A DNA stretch of 64,000 bases from Branchiostoma floridae (Eukaryota; Chordata; Leptocardii; Amphioxiformes; Branchiostomatidae), in the NCBI RefSeq assembly GCF_000003815.2, contig NC_049994.1:12202236-12266235 (forward strand), in the 5' to 3' direction. The translations under genes were made by a program, and so were the position numbers. The notes beneath the pieces are model-generated. The model did not search any database. It was not told the origin of the DNA and saw nothing but the letters and a program-made list of their open reading frames with translations. Of this stretch, positions 24,701 to 32,711 are shown in pieces (the first letter of the stretch is position 1; each line of letters opens with the position of its first letter).

Positions 24701-25783
24701 ATATGCTAATGATTTTAAATGGCTTCTTTCCTTCTATACCTAACCCACGATTGCTTCTGAATTCAACGAAACGGATACTAAAACAGTCAACCAAACATAT
24801 CTTTTCGATATACAACATTTTACTAAAGATCTGAGAACATTTTTGTGTGGGTTTTGTAAGGTACAGCGGTGGAAAGAAAACAAATGCGAAGGAAAGTGGG
24901 CCGTAACGCCAGATTAGGGTGACCTAGTTCACTTCGTGCATCAAACCCTCGCCTACTTATACAACACTCGATTTATTTGTGCTTTTAACAAAGAAAACAT
25001 TCCGTTATCAAATTGTTTTGAAATATTCTACAAAGTATCAAAGGAATGTGACACTGCCCAAAGAAACCAGTAGTTTTTCTTCAAGTTACCATCGCTGGAC
25101 CGAATAAGGAAAACTGGAACGCCCAGTTTTTAAGCCGCGTGCTTTGAACAAACAAGCGCCAGTTTCAGTCCCGTTACAAAGACGCGTCTGTTCAACACTT
25201 TCTATTCATACTTTTACCATTAATAAACGATTTTTTCTTCATTATTAAAGCTTATCGCTATTTCATCAACCCCATTTGTGACTATAGACGGTGACCACTT
25301 TGTGACCTCTGAGCGCAAAAAAAATATTTAACAAATGGCTCAACGAATTTCATAAATACAGAACGATTTTTTTTCATTTTGTGCGTGCTTTGTTGTCTTG
25401 CAAGTTCAACTTTATCATCTCGCATCATATTCCAATTATAAAATGAAAGGTAACACAAATTCAATGTTGGTCGCTGTACGCTTGCTGGCCTAACGCCGTC
25501 TAGTTGAAATGAGGACTTAGAAGTTGAACAAAACTCTGAAGAATATTGCCACAGCATGGCCACACAAAAATCAGCTACTTGTACCCACAACATTTTCGTT
25601 GTCAGCTTTCCATCCGTCGTTTCACGCTGCTCACACATATTGATAAGCCATACCGTTATCTTCATAGATAAAAGATAGGAGAAAGAAGACTGAAAACGTC
25701 CGGTGCTTACCTTGTCCTGAAGACACGCCAACCCACAAAAGTACCACCAGTAACGGTGATAAAAACCGCTTGACTCTCTCCAT
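293..25783 (-). CDS. Secreted CUB/VWA/CCP/EGF mosaic protein, 26 exons, 3' end off window
   Basis: Twenty-six minus-strand exons join in frame through GT-AG introns whose phases match at every junction, giving about 1757 codons before the gene leaves the left edge. Order: signal peptide, CUB, VWA1-CCP1-EGF1, VWA2-CCP2, VWA3-CCP3-EGF2, VWA4-CCP4, VWA5-CCP5-EGF3, VWA6-CCP6. VWA domains bind ligands through a metal site (MIDAS), CCP and EGF modules act as spacers or adhesion units, and CUB is a secreted interaction module, so an extracellular matrix, adhesion or humoral role is inferred. CCP and EGF modules are single exons of 171 and 108 bp (CCP2 is 204 bp because it also carries the Thr/Pro linker), with phase 1 at both ends, the classic shuffling arrangement. 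No transmembrane segment is seen, but the C-terminus is missing. It resembles the matrilin/SVEP1 style of protein, but no specific orthologue is claimed. Introns without their own entry hold nothing I recognise. Confidence 0.9.
529..890. repeat. Tetranucleotide microsatellite with alternating motifs
   Basis: An intronic array that changes motif along its length: TGAG units (529-577), CAGT units (578-630), TGAG again (635-705), CAGT again (706-800), then degenerate GTGAG/GTGTG to about 890. It lies between CCP6 and VWA6. Confidence 0.9.
1019..1878 (-). CDS. Exons 24-25: VWA6 domain (type B)
   Basis: Exons 1622-1878 (ends phase 0) and 1019-1328 (ends phase 1). YSPCYNRNIELDLVFLLDGS is a type B entry with DxSxS; GGTNTGQAIDF gives the Thr and MIVVTDGQSSDDV the Asp, so the metal site looks intact. 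It ends LVCDG like VWA2. Confidence 0.88.
2349..2456 (-). CDS. Exon 23: EGF3 domain
   Basis: A 108-bp phase 1-1 exon: DVCDPNPCLNGGTCQAVAFT then SSCTCPPMYEGDVC, with six EGF cysteines. A truncated copy of its 5' part lies 90 bp further upstream in the transcript direction (2546-2590). Confidence 0.87.
2546..2590 (-). pseudogene. Truncated duplicate of the EGF3 exon
   Basis: This stretch repeats the acceptor site and first 15 codons of EGF3 (DVCDPNPCLNGGTCQ) with one difference in the shared 44 bases, then stops matching. No donor or remaining EGF cysteines follow. The motif CTACAGTCAAAACT flanks it at 2534-2547 and 2809-2822, which marks the edges of a local duplication or insertion. If spliced in it would break the EGF fold. 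Confidence 0.7.
3014..3184 (-). CDS. Exon 22: CCP5 domain with two extra cysteines
   Basis: A 171-bp phase 1-1 exon: ACYCGNPGAPVNGYTRGGFF, FGCNDGYLLQGAS, VCQADCTWS, PVC. The four CCP cysteines are there, plus one in ACYC and one in QADCTW, where the other copies have a Gly. They could form a fifth-sixth Cys pair or bind a partner chain. The acceptor is TGTAG rather than the CAG used by most of the other exons. Confidence 0.85.
3640..4750 (-). CDS. Exons 20-21: VWA5 domain (type A)
   Basis: Exons 4497-4750 (ends phase 0) and 3640-3985 (ends phase 1). The entry is a Thr/Pro linker (ITTPAPTQAPAC) followed by DLVFLLDGSGSVG. Exon 21 carries GGTFTGFAIDFV and VVITDGLSTDDV, a complete MIDAS set. The intron lies after STKNE, upstream of the split used in VWA3, so the type A domains differ in intron layout. 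Confidence 0.88.
5235..5405 (-). CDS. Exon 19: CCP4 domain
   Basis: A 171-bp phase 1-1 exon: AFCGDPGTPANGFQQGTYFE, FGCNFGFLLSGT, QCQSDGSWSN, PVC. All CCP cysteines and the Trp are kept. Confidence 0.87.
5673..7028 (-). CDS. Exons 16-18: VWA4 domain (type B) with a damaged metal site
   Basis: Exons 6763-7028, 6224-6383 and 5673-5822. The entry YTPCLNRSVEFDLVFLVDKS is type B and keeps DxSxS (DKSSS). The MIDAS Thr region reads GNVTTGAAIDF. Where all other VWA domains of this gene have TDG, this one has VVVTSSASTDDV, so the metal-coordinating Asp is replaced by Ser. The last exon ends TICQ. The second exon leaves through GAAG|GTGGGA at 6224 in phase 1, which keeps the frame into the third exon. 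Metal-dependent binding by this copy is doubtful; a structural role is likely. Confidence 0.82.
7510..7617 (-). CDS. Exon 15: EGF2 domain
   Basis: A 108-bp phase 1-1 exon encoding DRCDPNPCFHRAACSVQGSS then FVCICPPNYEGELC: six EGF cysteines. It lies between CCP3 and VWA4. Confidence 0.86.
8070..8240 (-). CDS. Exon 14: CCP3 domain
   Basis: A 171-bp phase 1-1 exon: AAYCGDPGAPTNGYRRGTFF, FGCNDGYLLQGSS, SCLGTGQWS, PVC. Four cysteines and the Trp are intact. It closely resembles CCP1, as expected if the superunit was duplicated. Confidence 0.88.
8653..9726 (-). CDS. Exons 12-13: VWA3 domain (type A)
   Basis: Exons 9472-9726 and 8653-8964, split by a phase-1 intron just before GGTFTGFAVEF. DLVFLLDGSGSIG gives DxSxS, TFTGF the Thr and IVVTDGNSEDVV the Asp of the metal site. 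The intron falls at the same place as the middle intron of VWA1, supporting common descent of the type A domains. Confidence 0.88.
10121..10324 (-). CDS. Exon 11: CCP2 domain plus Thr/Pro linker
   Basis: A 204-bp phase 1-1 exon. The CCP reads VYCGDPGTPTNGFQVGTYFE, WGCNLGYQLVG, VCQGNGAWTN and PTC. It is followed inside the same exon by VATTTPAPTAAPG, a probable O-glycosylated linker. Similar linkers start the VWA1 and VWA5 exons, so the linker sits at the boundary between repeat superunits. Confidence 0.88.
10442..10462. repeat. Short GT microsatellite
   Basis: An uninterrupted TG/GT run followed by a GAGAGAG run, inside the intron between CCP2 and VWA2. Confidence 0.8.
10674..11243 (-). CDS. 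Exon 10: VWA2 domain (type B), a single intronless exon
   Basis: A 570-bp exon encodes the whole VWA fold: YTPCLVRNPEFDLIFLLDES (DxSxS), TGAAIDFV with the MIDAS Thr, LIVITDGNPNDDV with the MIDAS Asp, and a last strand ending NVCDG. It is the only one of the six VWA domains coded without an intron. The entry segment (YTPC.xxR...DL) marks it as type B, shared with VWA4 and VWA6. Confidence 0.9.
11653..11760 (-). CDS. Exon 9: EGF1 domain
   Basis: A 108-bp exon in phase 1-1 encoding CNPNPCLNNGVC, TCACTSNYQGENC: six cysteines in EGF spacing. No calcium-binding EGF motif is seen (no D.D/N.E before the first Cys). It links CCP1 to VWA2. Confidence 0.87.
11922..12092 (-). CDS. Exon 8: CCP1 (sushi) domain
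   Basis: A 171-bp exon, phase 1 at both ends, reading YCGDPGAPVNGYRRG, then FGCNDGYLLVGS, ATCRGDGTWS and PTC. The four cysteines and the Trp of a CCP/sushi module are all present. It joins VWA1 upstream and EGF1 downstream. Confidence 0.88.
   Translation of the reverse strand, partial: WLTVVILVLRLTVIGVDHSSREPPSPSDAMTVISWWALPMPPVGGMAHGAIHFLPA
12528..15681 (-). CDS. Exons 4-7: VWA1 domain (type A of the repeat unit)
   Basis: Exons 15522-15681, 13681-13790, 13020-13173 and 12528-12685, with phases 2, 1, 2 and 1 at their ends. The first opens with a Thr/Pro-rich linker (APTPAPEC) and then DLVFLLDGSASVG, the beta-1 strand and DxSxS metal motif. Exon 6 carries the MIDAS Thr (STFTGF) and the Asp (VVVTDGQSADSV). 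Exon 7 carries the final strands (VTMFAVGVGTGVGLSELQDI) and ends CGC-type before CCP1. The intron between the first two exons is 1.7 kb and holds a pogo/Tigger-like element. This is the most intron-split of the six VWA domains. Confidence 0.88.
14084..15236. mobile_element. Non-autonomous pogo/Tigger-like (Tc1/mariner) element
   Basis: A 1153-bp element flanked by TA on both sides (14082-14083, 15237-15238). Its ends are inverted: CAGTGGAATCC on the left and GGATTCCACTG on the right, followed inward by ATTATCCGG-type sequence that is typical of pogo/Tigger termini. No transposase reading frame is present, so it is a deleted or MITE-type copy. It lies in the intron between the first two VWA1 exons. 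Family naming rests on the terminus and the TA target site only. Confidence 0.72.
16372..17215 (-). CDS. Exons 2-3: CUB domain
   Basis: Exons 17096-17215 and 16372-16605, both entered and left in phase 1. Exon 2 reads DICSTPEYTAPSGNITSPNY and continues PADYTNRLDC, the CUB signature (Cys, G.I.SPNYP, then Cys about 26 residues later). Exon 3 adds the second half with a Cys pair and ends GFFLRYETLG, typical of the last CUB strand. Domain length (about 110 residues) is normal and all four CUB cysteines are present. The acidic residues that bind calcium in many CUBs (the EDFEVEDQDG stretch) appear to be kept. Confidence 0.85.
19457..19556. other. Assembly gap of 100 N
   Basis: Exactly 100 unknown bases, the usual placeholder for a scaffold join. 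Its true length is unknown; it lies within the first intron and does not affect coding sequence. Confidence 0.99.
20828..21131. repeat. Two-copy tandem duplication, about 165 bp
   Basis: Copies start TTTTGATAACC at 20828 and 20993 and share the pattern TTAAAA.GTTACAAAA, CACCTTTGTTGT and CTAA over about 140 bp, with many substitutions. Function unknown. Confidence 0.7.
21174..21597. repeat. Two-copy tandem duplication, about 209 bp
   Basis: Copies start TGCATGGATATATCTATG at 21174 and 21383 and can be aligned to their ends (ATTATTTCACTAGGG versus ATTATTCCACTAGGG). They are moderately diverged. Confidence 0.8.
21792..22003. mobile_element. PIF/Harbinger-like MITE, 212 bp
   Basis: Terminal inverted repeats begin GGGCGCGGTCACA on the left and end TGTGACCGTGCCC on the right and extend into GGTCGTGCGATCG. 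Both sides are flanked by TTA, the target duplication of PIF/Harbinger. No open reading frame of note. Confidence 0.72.
24147..24311. mobile_element. Mutator-like foldback MITE, copy 1 (165 bp)
   Basis: Inverted ends TAATCTCCAAGCAGATCC and GGGTCTGCGTAGAGACTA; the arms continue through ATAAGATAGTATCAAA towards a central AGCCGG/CCGGCT. Flanks are ACACCTACC (24138-24146) and ACACCGACC (24312-24320), an 8 of 9 match, the 9-bp target size of Mutator-like elements. A second copy is at 36080-36208. Confidence 0.78.
25711..25783 (-). CDS. Exon 1: signal peptide of the VWA/CCP/EGF gene
   Basis: ATG at 25783 opens 24 codons reading MERVKRFLSPLLVVLLWVGV followed by SSGQ: a basic start, a hydrophobic core and a small-residue cleavage site. 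The exon ends AAG|GTAAG at 25711 in phase 1, which fits the phase-1 acceptor of the CUB exon at 17215. A longer in-frame reading begins upstream at 25864, but only this Met gives a clean signal peptide. The 5' UTR extent and promoter are not resolved. Confidence 0.8.
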
Positions 25784-27317
25784 ATTAATATTCCCACTTT
25801 GGTAGGCTGTACTCGTACACACCGTACCGATAGAGAATATTACGAGCCAACTGACCAAGAACACCGGTCCTGTAGCCTCCGGGGTTTAAGTACCAGCTAA
25901 ACAGGTGTGGCAATGAGGGCGTTGTCTCGGCCGGGTAGACTCTCCCATGGGGGTGCGACAGCTTTTTCGTCTTTTGTTTTCAAGATAACGGTCCGTAGTT
26001 TTGTTCCAAGACCGTAAAAGCTTAAACAAAGGGGGTTTTGTGGATAATTAGCTATCATTTCGGAAGTAACAACTGCTGTTTTGTGGCAACGTAATGATAG
26101 TTTTTTACGCAACAGAGAAAGTATGTCCTGAGTTTGGACTGTTCCAAGGAATGCAGGAGAAGAAAGGTGGGTGTGGGCGTGTGTGTACGGGGAGCCATCC
26201 AGGTCTCTTCTATTATCTTACAGAACTGACGTCTTCTATCAAACAAGCCGACAGCGTGTATACTTGTATAACAGAGGGAAGGGACTTGTATATGAAAGAA
26301 GCGCGGTACATGTACATGTATGTTCTGGCTCACCATGGACCGCAAATCTTTCAAGGATTGACGGTCGCTGACCTGACAGTAAAATTAGGAAGGGCATGGC
26401 ATTTTGACCCCTTACCAAACCAACTCTGCATTTGCACTACCTGGACCACGTGGCGTGTCTAAGAAGTTACACAAGAGTTAGCATTTAGCTTCATATGCTA
26501 GCCTCAAGCGTAAAAGAAACTGAACTACTTCTCAAAAAGAGAAAGGGTGACCCGGAGTGCTTGGCTGAAAACTCGAGACGTGGCGACGACTCATCATTGC
26601 ACTTCAAAACTACTTAAAACTGTCATGCTTTGTCATCAGTCTGGGGTCACCCTCTTTTCTTACTTAAGCTTACTTACTTACTTGCTTAATGTTTCACTAA
26701 GTAAGCATTGTCTACGAACTGCAATAGTAAATAATGTTGCAGTCAGCCTATTGATAACTCTTTTACAGTCGCCAGAAATCCACCACATTTGAATCGTTCA
26801 GTTTTCGCAAATGATTTTCATTAAAAGTCCACAGTATGCTGCGCGTGGATTGTCTTCTCTATAAGTATCAACTAACAGAATACAGTGTTTTATTTCTACA
26901 ATTAGTCTATAGTTTGTGAGCTCTTGATACAACAATAAGGAAACCACACGTTTAACACCGATAGGCTACACTTGAAAGCTAACTGCTGTTGACGATGGGG
27001 CATTAATGGGGTGTATATTGACCGACAGAGGACGGATTGGTGTTGGCTAGTGTTTGCGGTTCCACACCCTTTGTCACGCCAAACAAAACGAGGGATAGAA
27101 AGTACACACTTTTACACTGTATTTGTATGTCACGTCCATATAAGGAGAGGTGGGGTATGGACGCAAACTGTAACCTTTAAAACAACCTTGACCGTGTTGT
27201 GGCATCGGCCTCGAACGACAGGGCGCTTAAAAATATCAGCTTGAGAAAGTAAAGTTGGTAAAAGTGCCTGATTGTCACTCACGCAGTTTGCGTGTTTGTA
27301 ATAATTTCCACTGACTA

Positions 27318-27385
27318 TTCTCTTTGCGTCTTGTGTAGTTTGGTGTCTTTTATATCATACTTTTTGTTCCCAAAAGATACCCGGC
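27318..27385. repeat. Dispersed MITE fragment
   Basis: GCGTCTTGTGTAGTTT through TTTTATAT.ATACTTTT.GTTCCC and TACCCGG matches one half of the MITE at 46649-46827 (46738-46805). The opposite arm is not visible, so this is a partial copy. Confidence 0.65.
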
Positions 27386-27475
27386 TGCCCGGTTTTTGTC
27401 TGTTTTAGTGCATTTATTTTTCATTTTTTTGCCCCTTCGCTTTGCTAGTTACTTTCTAAGAATTCTCTAGCCTGG

Positions 27476-27516
27476 ATGCCAGACCGTTCCTAGGGCCACT
27501 AAAAGTGGTCTGGCAT
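27476..27516. repeat. Perfect 10-bp stem hairpin
   Basis: ATGCCAGACC and GGTCTGGCAT are perfect inverted repeats separated by 21 bases. It may be a remnant of a foldback element. Confidence 0.6.
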
Positions 27517-28077
27517 TCACGGTAACACGCGCACACTTTCCGTTATTCATAATTTCTAAAACCATGTCAGCAAAGGCACCAGTAGTCCACCAATGGCAGC
27601 CATCAGAATTTGCTGTTACCTTTATCATTACGTTGACAAACTCAAGTGACTCTTGTACTGCTGGCCCCACATACGTCAGTTGTTTACCAGTAACAAATTA
27701 AACACTTGTTTATTGTGAGGCGTGGCGAGCGGAGGCGTGTTCGTCAATATGGAGGTGGGATAAAGTACTTAGTAAATTTCGGCATATTTCATCTTCGTGG
27801 AAGAGCAACTGGCAAGCTTCTAAAGACAAACATCGAGGCGGGTTGGTTTAGTAAATGCGTAAACATTGCTACCTTACCCTGTTTACGTCCAAACACGTCG
27901 GCATATACGGATCGTCGTAGACTAGTAGATTTGTTCTTAATTAGTTTTTTAGCTATTGTTCCATAAAGCTAATCTACTTAGAACAAGAGGATGTGCTGTG
28001 GAATCAGAATTTTACAATCAGTGTCAATTCTGAATAAAACTTTATAACGTTGTCTTTGTTTGAGACATCTAAGGTAC

Positions 28078-28102
28078 GAATGAATGAATGAACTTTATTG
28101 CG
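28078..28102 (-). mobile_element. Possible 3' tail of a non-LTR retrotransposon
   Basis: On the minus strand the sequence reads CAATAAAGTTCATTCATTC, the style of 3' end and short tandem tail seen in L2/CR1-type LINEs. No reverse transcriptase frame was found beside it, so this is at most a 5'-truncated copy. Confidence 0.35.
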
Positions 28103-28523
28103 CGACATTTGTACATGGTACAATTGTAAGGCAACAGTAATAAGTCAATTGATATAATGATACTCGTCTAAGGTCTATAACTACTTACATGTATAGTATA
28201 GGAATGTGAATATAAATGGCGTATTGACATAGTGTAATATGCAAGTTAAACAAGTCGGTCTGTTACTGTACAATAGATTCTCTCTTTTTAGAGCATTACA
28301 TATGCATTGGCCTAAATACAAAGATATGTAGTCTGGACATGACAAAAGTAGATTGAAAGTTTATGTGTTTGTCTTTGGTAAAGGTGTGCTAGATACCCAT
28401 GCTTCATGGCAAACATCGGGAAGTACAACTGACAATTTGTAGTACTTAGAAAGCTTTCGAAAGAAAAAGAAAAACATACATTGTTTTACTAGCTGTTCAT
28501 TGTTATCGACACAAGATTCTAGC

Positions 28524-28551
28524 CATTATACACGTCAATACGACGTGTATA
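28524..28551. repeat. Short hairpin TATACACGTC / GACGTGTATA
   Basis: Perfect 10-bp inverted repeat (28527-28536 and 28542-28551) with a 5-base loop. Function unknown. Confidence 0.5.
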
Positions 28552-28876
28552 GTGATCAAGCTTAGATCAAACATAGATCAAGCTTGGATTTGATTGGTTA
28601 AATAATATGCACATGTCATAGATTGTACGAATAGGAATAAAGTAATTGGTTGATACAGCAATTAATTTTTTTTTTTCAAATCTTAATGGATCTTAATCTA
28701 CCTGTTGTGAGCCAGTACGTCACTACTGTATTGTCCAGTGGTGTGCTGTGTGGCCGTGAGGGGGCAGTGTCCGGCCGTGGGTGGACACGCAAACAATCCT
28801 GAGATGATTTACAAATCATCAACCTTGCAGGGAAGGCCTCATCCTCATTGTCTGCATGGAGTGGAACACGTATACC

Positions 28877-29305
28877 CAGGGCTGGGTACCGGTGCGCTGT
28901 ACCTGTACAAAACCGGGTTTTCTCATTGGACCGGTCCAGAAAAACCGGACCTGAAAAAATTCGGTGGACCGGATATTGGGCCGATTGGAAAATGAACAGA
29001 TTATATGATCAGGCATTCGCACGTTTTCGGGGTTACCGGTCTAGGCAAATAACAAGAGCGAAGCAGAGTAGACTTGATTCTCATTTTTACCAACTGTTAT
29101 AGCCAATCGTACAGGGGTAGTAAGCCTTGTAGGATTTTTAAAACGCCAGTGGGAGTCGAATACTACCCAAACAGATGTCTTTAGACTTTGTAGCAAAATG
29201 GACCATTGTTTTGAGTATCGTCCATTCACATGTTTTCACATAATGAATCAGGTCGGACCTGAACCGGACCTGGACCTGAATTTTCTGTACCGGTACCCAC
29301 CCCTA
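28877..29305. mobile_element. hAT-like non-autonomous element, 429 bp
   Basis: The ends are inverted: CAGGGCTGGGTACCGG on the left and CCGGTACCCACCCCTA on the right, followed by GGACCTG/CAGGTCC stretches. Flanks CGTATACC (28869-28876) and CGTATGTC (29306-29313) match at 6 of 8 positions, consistent with an aged 8-bp hAT target duplication. No transposase frame is present. Confidence 0.7.
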
Positions 29306-29696
29306 CGTATGTCTCTAAATTAAGATTGGACCTTCGGCGAATCATGATGTAAAATGATGATTTTTAAGACAACAAAACACATAAAACAAACAAAACACAT
29401 TTTGACAGATTGCATATTTCAAAGATTCCGGTCTAAAGATAATTGTGTCCAAAAGGGTGTGTTTCCATTCCACCGATCCCACCTGACATACAATGTATTT
29501 GAGACTTTTAAGTGTTTATAAGTGACAGAATTACGTACTACGTAGGAAAGCTTCGGAATCCGAGCAATAAACAATACATTGTCGGACGTATACGCGTACG
29601 CTTTTTGCCCTGAGTGATGCAGTCATGTGCTGCTGGCACGAGAGGGCCTCTTGTGGATAGTGGCTACCTGCAATCACAGATCCCATCAATATATTT

Positions 29697-29995
29697 TCAT
29701 TCATTAGGTTTTGGGAACTTTTTCATTCCTAAAAACTCGCCATAGAACATGTGCTTGTAAAAGAAAAGCATCAGCGTATCAGTATAACCTTTCCAATTGA
29801 TTATACCATACTGCGGTTAGCTGCTCTTACAAATGCCATCTTTTCGTCATTCATTAGGTTTAGGGAACTTTTTCATTCCTAAATTTGTAATAAAAGGTGT
29901 GCTTGCAAAAGAAAAACATCAGTGTATCAGTATACAATTTCCAATTGGTCATACCACACTGCGGTTCGCTCCAGCCTTCCGCGATTGCGCCCCCT
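29697..29995. repeat. Two-copy tandem duplication, about 151 bp
   Basis: ATTCATTAGGTTT.GGGAAC TTTTTCATTCC occurs at 29699 and 29850 and both copies run through to ACTGCGGTT.GCT. About 85 percent of positions look shared by eye. Confidence 0.8.
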
Positions 29996-31844
29996 ACCGG
30001 TTTCTCCATTTATCGACACCTCTGTGGTCTGTTGGGTACCAGCTATGGAAGAAACGGAAGTTATGCCATGCAGTGTACGTTAGCAACTGCTAATTCAAAG
30101 GCTAAATGATCCTAACAAATAAAATGCCCGACTGAAAAGACTTAGACTTCCCACCGGGTTAGGGTTTTGGAGGACCTAGCAAAGCGTACCGTACTGACCT
30201 CCTCTGAGGCGTAATTCATATTTCCAAACCGCAGTCCAACTGGGTAGCTTTCGGTAACGAAAGTGTGATATAAAAAACTGGAAAATACTCAACATAGATT
30301 CATACTTAAATTTTCTTTAATGTTAAAAATCACTTTACGGTGATTTGAAGCCACCACTTTAGTCCAGCCAAAATCATCTATTGCAGCCCACCAAAAAATA
30401 ATTATTTATCAAGATTCATAGAACGAGATATGAGAGGTGTGGGCAACAAGAGTAGTACACTATTTGCAAGGCCGACACCTCAAGCGTGAAGTTAAACAAG
30501 CTATATATAAGAAATAAGCAAATAAAAACTACCAACATGAAACATTCTAACAAATGACAGCAATTACAAAATAGCAGCAAAACCATGAAAACAGTAATTG
30601 CATCTATTTATCCAGCAGATGAGTGGCTACACCAAAGATAAAAACAAAGACCTATCAAATAAAACTGTTTCAAAGTATAAATCTGTGGGATCTAGTCAAT
30701 GGATTGTCAATATTTGCTCACCTGGTGTCCAGAGAAAGCGCGCATTATTAATACGCAGTTCTCATAGGCCACAGGTGAATATTTACTGGCAATCAACGGC
30801 TAAATATCCGGAGCTTTGTGGTTCTGACCAGTCTCCTGCGGGCGGGCTGCGGAAATATAATTTTATTTTTGCCGCGGTATGCAGCTGCGTCTCAAGGATC
30901 ATATCATACGAGTATTGTCGTCGCCAGTACCATACAGACACCGCCGTCGTGAGCGCACGTCATGAGAGGTTTGATCATCGAGTCTTTTACCATTTAGAGG
31001 CCGTTCCTGCTCCACTGAGAATCGGACTTCCCTACGTACACAGGTAAGGTAAACACCGTTGACACACATTCTTGCAGTGTTTGAAATGATATTTTAGAGG
31101 CTACTGAAAAACATTGGTCTGAAACATTTACTGACGGTCAGACTGGGACGTTAAAAAGCATGGGCAGCTGTCATGTTGTATAGGACATTTTGTCTCAATG
31201 TTGTATTCCTAGCAGGATACAATTCAATCCGTAAAATTGTGTTCCAGCATTGTGGTAGTGAAATAGCAGAGACCGTTATATAGGCATTGCCAATTGACAT
31301 GGGGGGGTGTAGTCTAAAATGTACGGTCAAACATGTGTGGACGTATTCAATGCTTGTTCACGTTTTTTGACAAACAAGCACTGCACGAAAAGGTGAAGTT
31401 CCATCAAAACCCATAGATTTCATACCTGCGAACGAGACATGTGCAGACCTTTACATGACCCAGAAACTCACGAAAATGCACCACTTATTTATTCATTTCT
31501 GTGATCTTTATCCTGGGTAGTCCAGCTCAGTGCTATTGCACTGCTTTGCAGTGGAGCCCTTTTGTGTACAGGACATGTAAACGGTGTGAAATATCCTTGC
31601 TCTTGACAATAACTTGCACAAAAATGAAATTAACCGTGTGTTGTTGGAGTATACGAGTATATCTCGTTACGTATTACACTCGTTCTCATTGAAATGTCGA
31701 AAATGGCATTTTTTTGGTCGAAAAATAAATAGGCTTTATTCTCACTGAAAACTACTTGGTTGTTTGCGAAAATTCGTCTTTTAACCATAGCCAAAAAATG
31801 GCAACTTATTATTTTCGGTCCCATTGGTAATGCATTACATGGCA

Positions 31845-32221
31845 TGTAACAAACGTTACCGGTAACGTTTGTTACAACAGTAGACTTTACCCTGTTTTCT
31901 TCGAAAGGACTTACCTTATTGACTACATCATCTAGGTATAAGTGGATGTCCATAGGGGCATTTGAAAAGTGGGCAGCTTTTTTACACCAGGTCAAGTTGA
32001 AAGCTTAGACAGCATCGAACAATGGTAACGTTTGTTACAGTCATTTCTGTACAACATTTTGGTAAGCAAGGTGGGATACAAATAACAGTCAACAACCCTT
32101 TCTTGTCTCTTTAGAAAGCCAGAAAAACTGTACAGCGTCACAAAAACGGCCATTTCTAGCCTTATACGTGGATAACATAACCGTGGCAACCATCGTACTG
32201 GTGGTGGTAACGTTTGTTACA
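31845..32221. promoter_or_regulatory. Four copies of a 16-bp motif, two forming a palindrome
   Basis: GGTAACGTTTGTTACA occurs exactly at 31861-31876, 32024-32039 and 32206-32221. The reverse complement, lacking at most the outer base, occupies 31846-31860, so the first pair makes a perfect 30-bp palindrome. The sequences between the copies are unrelated. The block lies 490-870 bp upstream of the candidate first GPCR codon and could be a binding-site cluster. Confidence 0.55.
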
Positions 32222-32711
32222 GAATCTGGCGACAGGCATAAACCACCTCACACAGCCTCCAAGATCAGTGACAGGGGTGATCTGACGTGATCGGGCAGAG
32301 GGCCTGGTCAGCTGGTTTCACCTGCCGAACAATCATTCTGGGAACTGAATTATTACATTTTTGGCAACTATTTGAATTCTTCGTTTCTTCTCAGGCGACA
32401 GCCATTTTTTAGGGTGTGAAATCCCACCCGTGGCTCTAATAATCTTCTAACCCATCAACCTATACGAATGTTGTTGTGCATCTTTTGTAAAACATTACAG
32501 GGGTTGTGGGAAAATGAAGGAACCAGTGAAGCTGCCTATAATTTGCGCCATATCAAGGCGTAAAGTCAGGCGACAGCATTTCGACATTTAAATGAGAACG
32601 AGCCATTAGAGGCAATTATCACTTGATTATCTTTCCCCGATCGGGCTCACCCAGTGCGCTTGTGCGGCCCTGCTCGACACGCCCAGAATCGACTTCAATA
32701 TTTCCTTTGTC

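Larger units (their letters stand above)
17216..25710 (-). other. 8.5-kb first intron of the VWA/CCP/EGF gene
   Basis: Phase-1 intron between the signal peptide and CUB. I found no exon in it. It contains the assembly gap, two tandem duplications, a Harbinger-like and a Mutator-like MITE, and a loosely similar dispersed pair at about 17940-18010 and 19600-19690. Long first introns often hold regulatory DNA, but no specific site is identified. Confidence 0.6.
25784..28876. other. Intergenic region between divergent genes, left part
   Basis: Lies between the first exon of the minus-strand gene and the next plus-strand gene, so it should contain the minus-strand promoter. No clear TATA box was found. 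Small items: a half-repeat at 27318-27385, a 10-bp-stem hairpin at 27476-27516, and a possible LINE tail near 28078. No protein-coding exon was recognised. Confidence 0.5.
29306..32711. other. Intergenic region upstream of the GPCR
   Basis: No coding exon recognised. Contains a tandem duplication (29697-29995), a strong donor-like site CACAG|GTAAGG at 31043/31044 that could end a non-coding first exon of the GPCR gene, and a repeated palindromic motif (31845-32221). A 149-codon open frame at 30598-31047 has no recognisable domain and is probably chance. Confidence 0.5.

Noticed and set aside
25282-25797. 171-codon minus-strand open frame overlapping the signal peptide exon
   Set aside because: It is out of frame with MERVKRFL and runs through the donor into the intron; no domain.
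30598-31047. 149-codon open frame upstream of the GPCR
   Set aside because: No domain or signal peptide and no conserved pattern. The donor at 31043 may belong to a non-coding exon instead.
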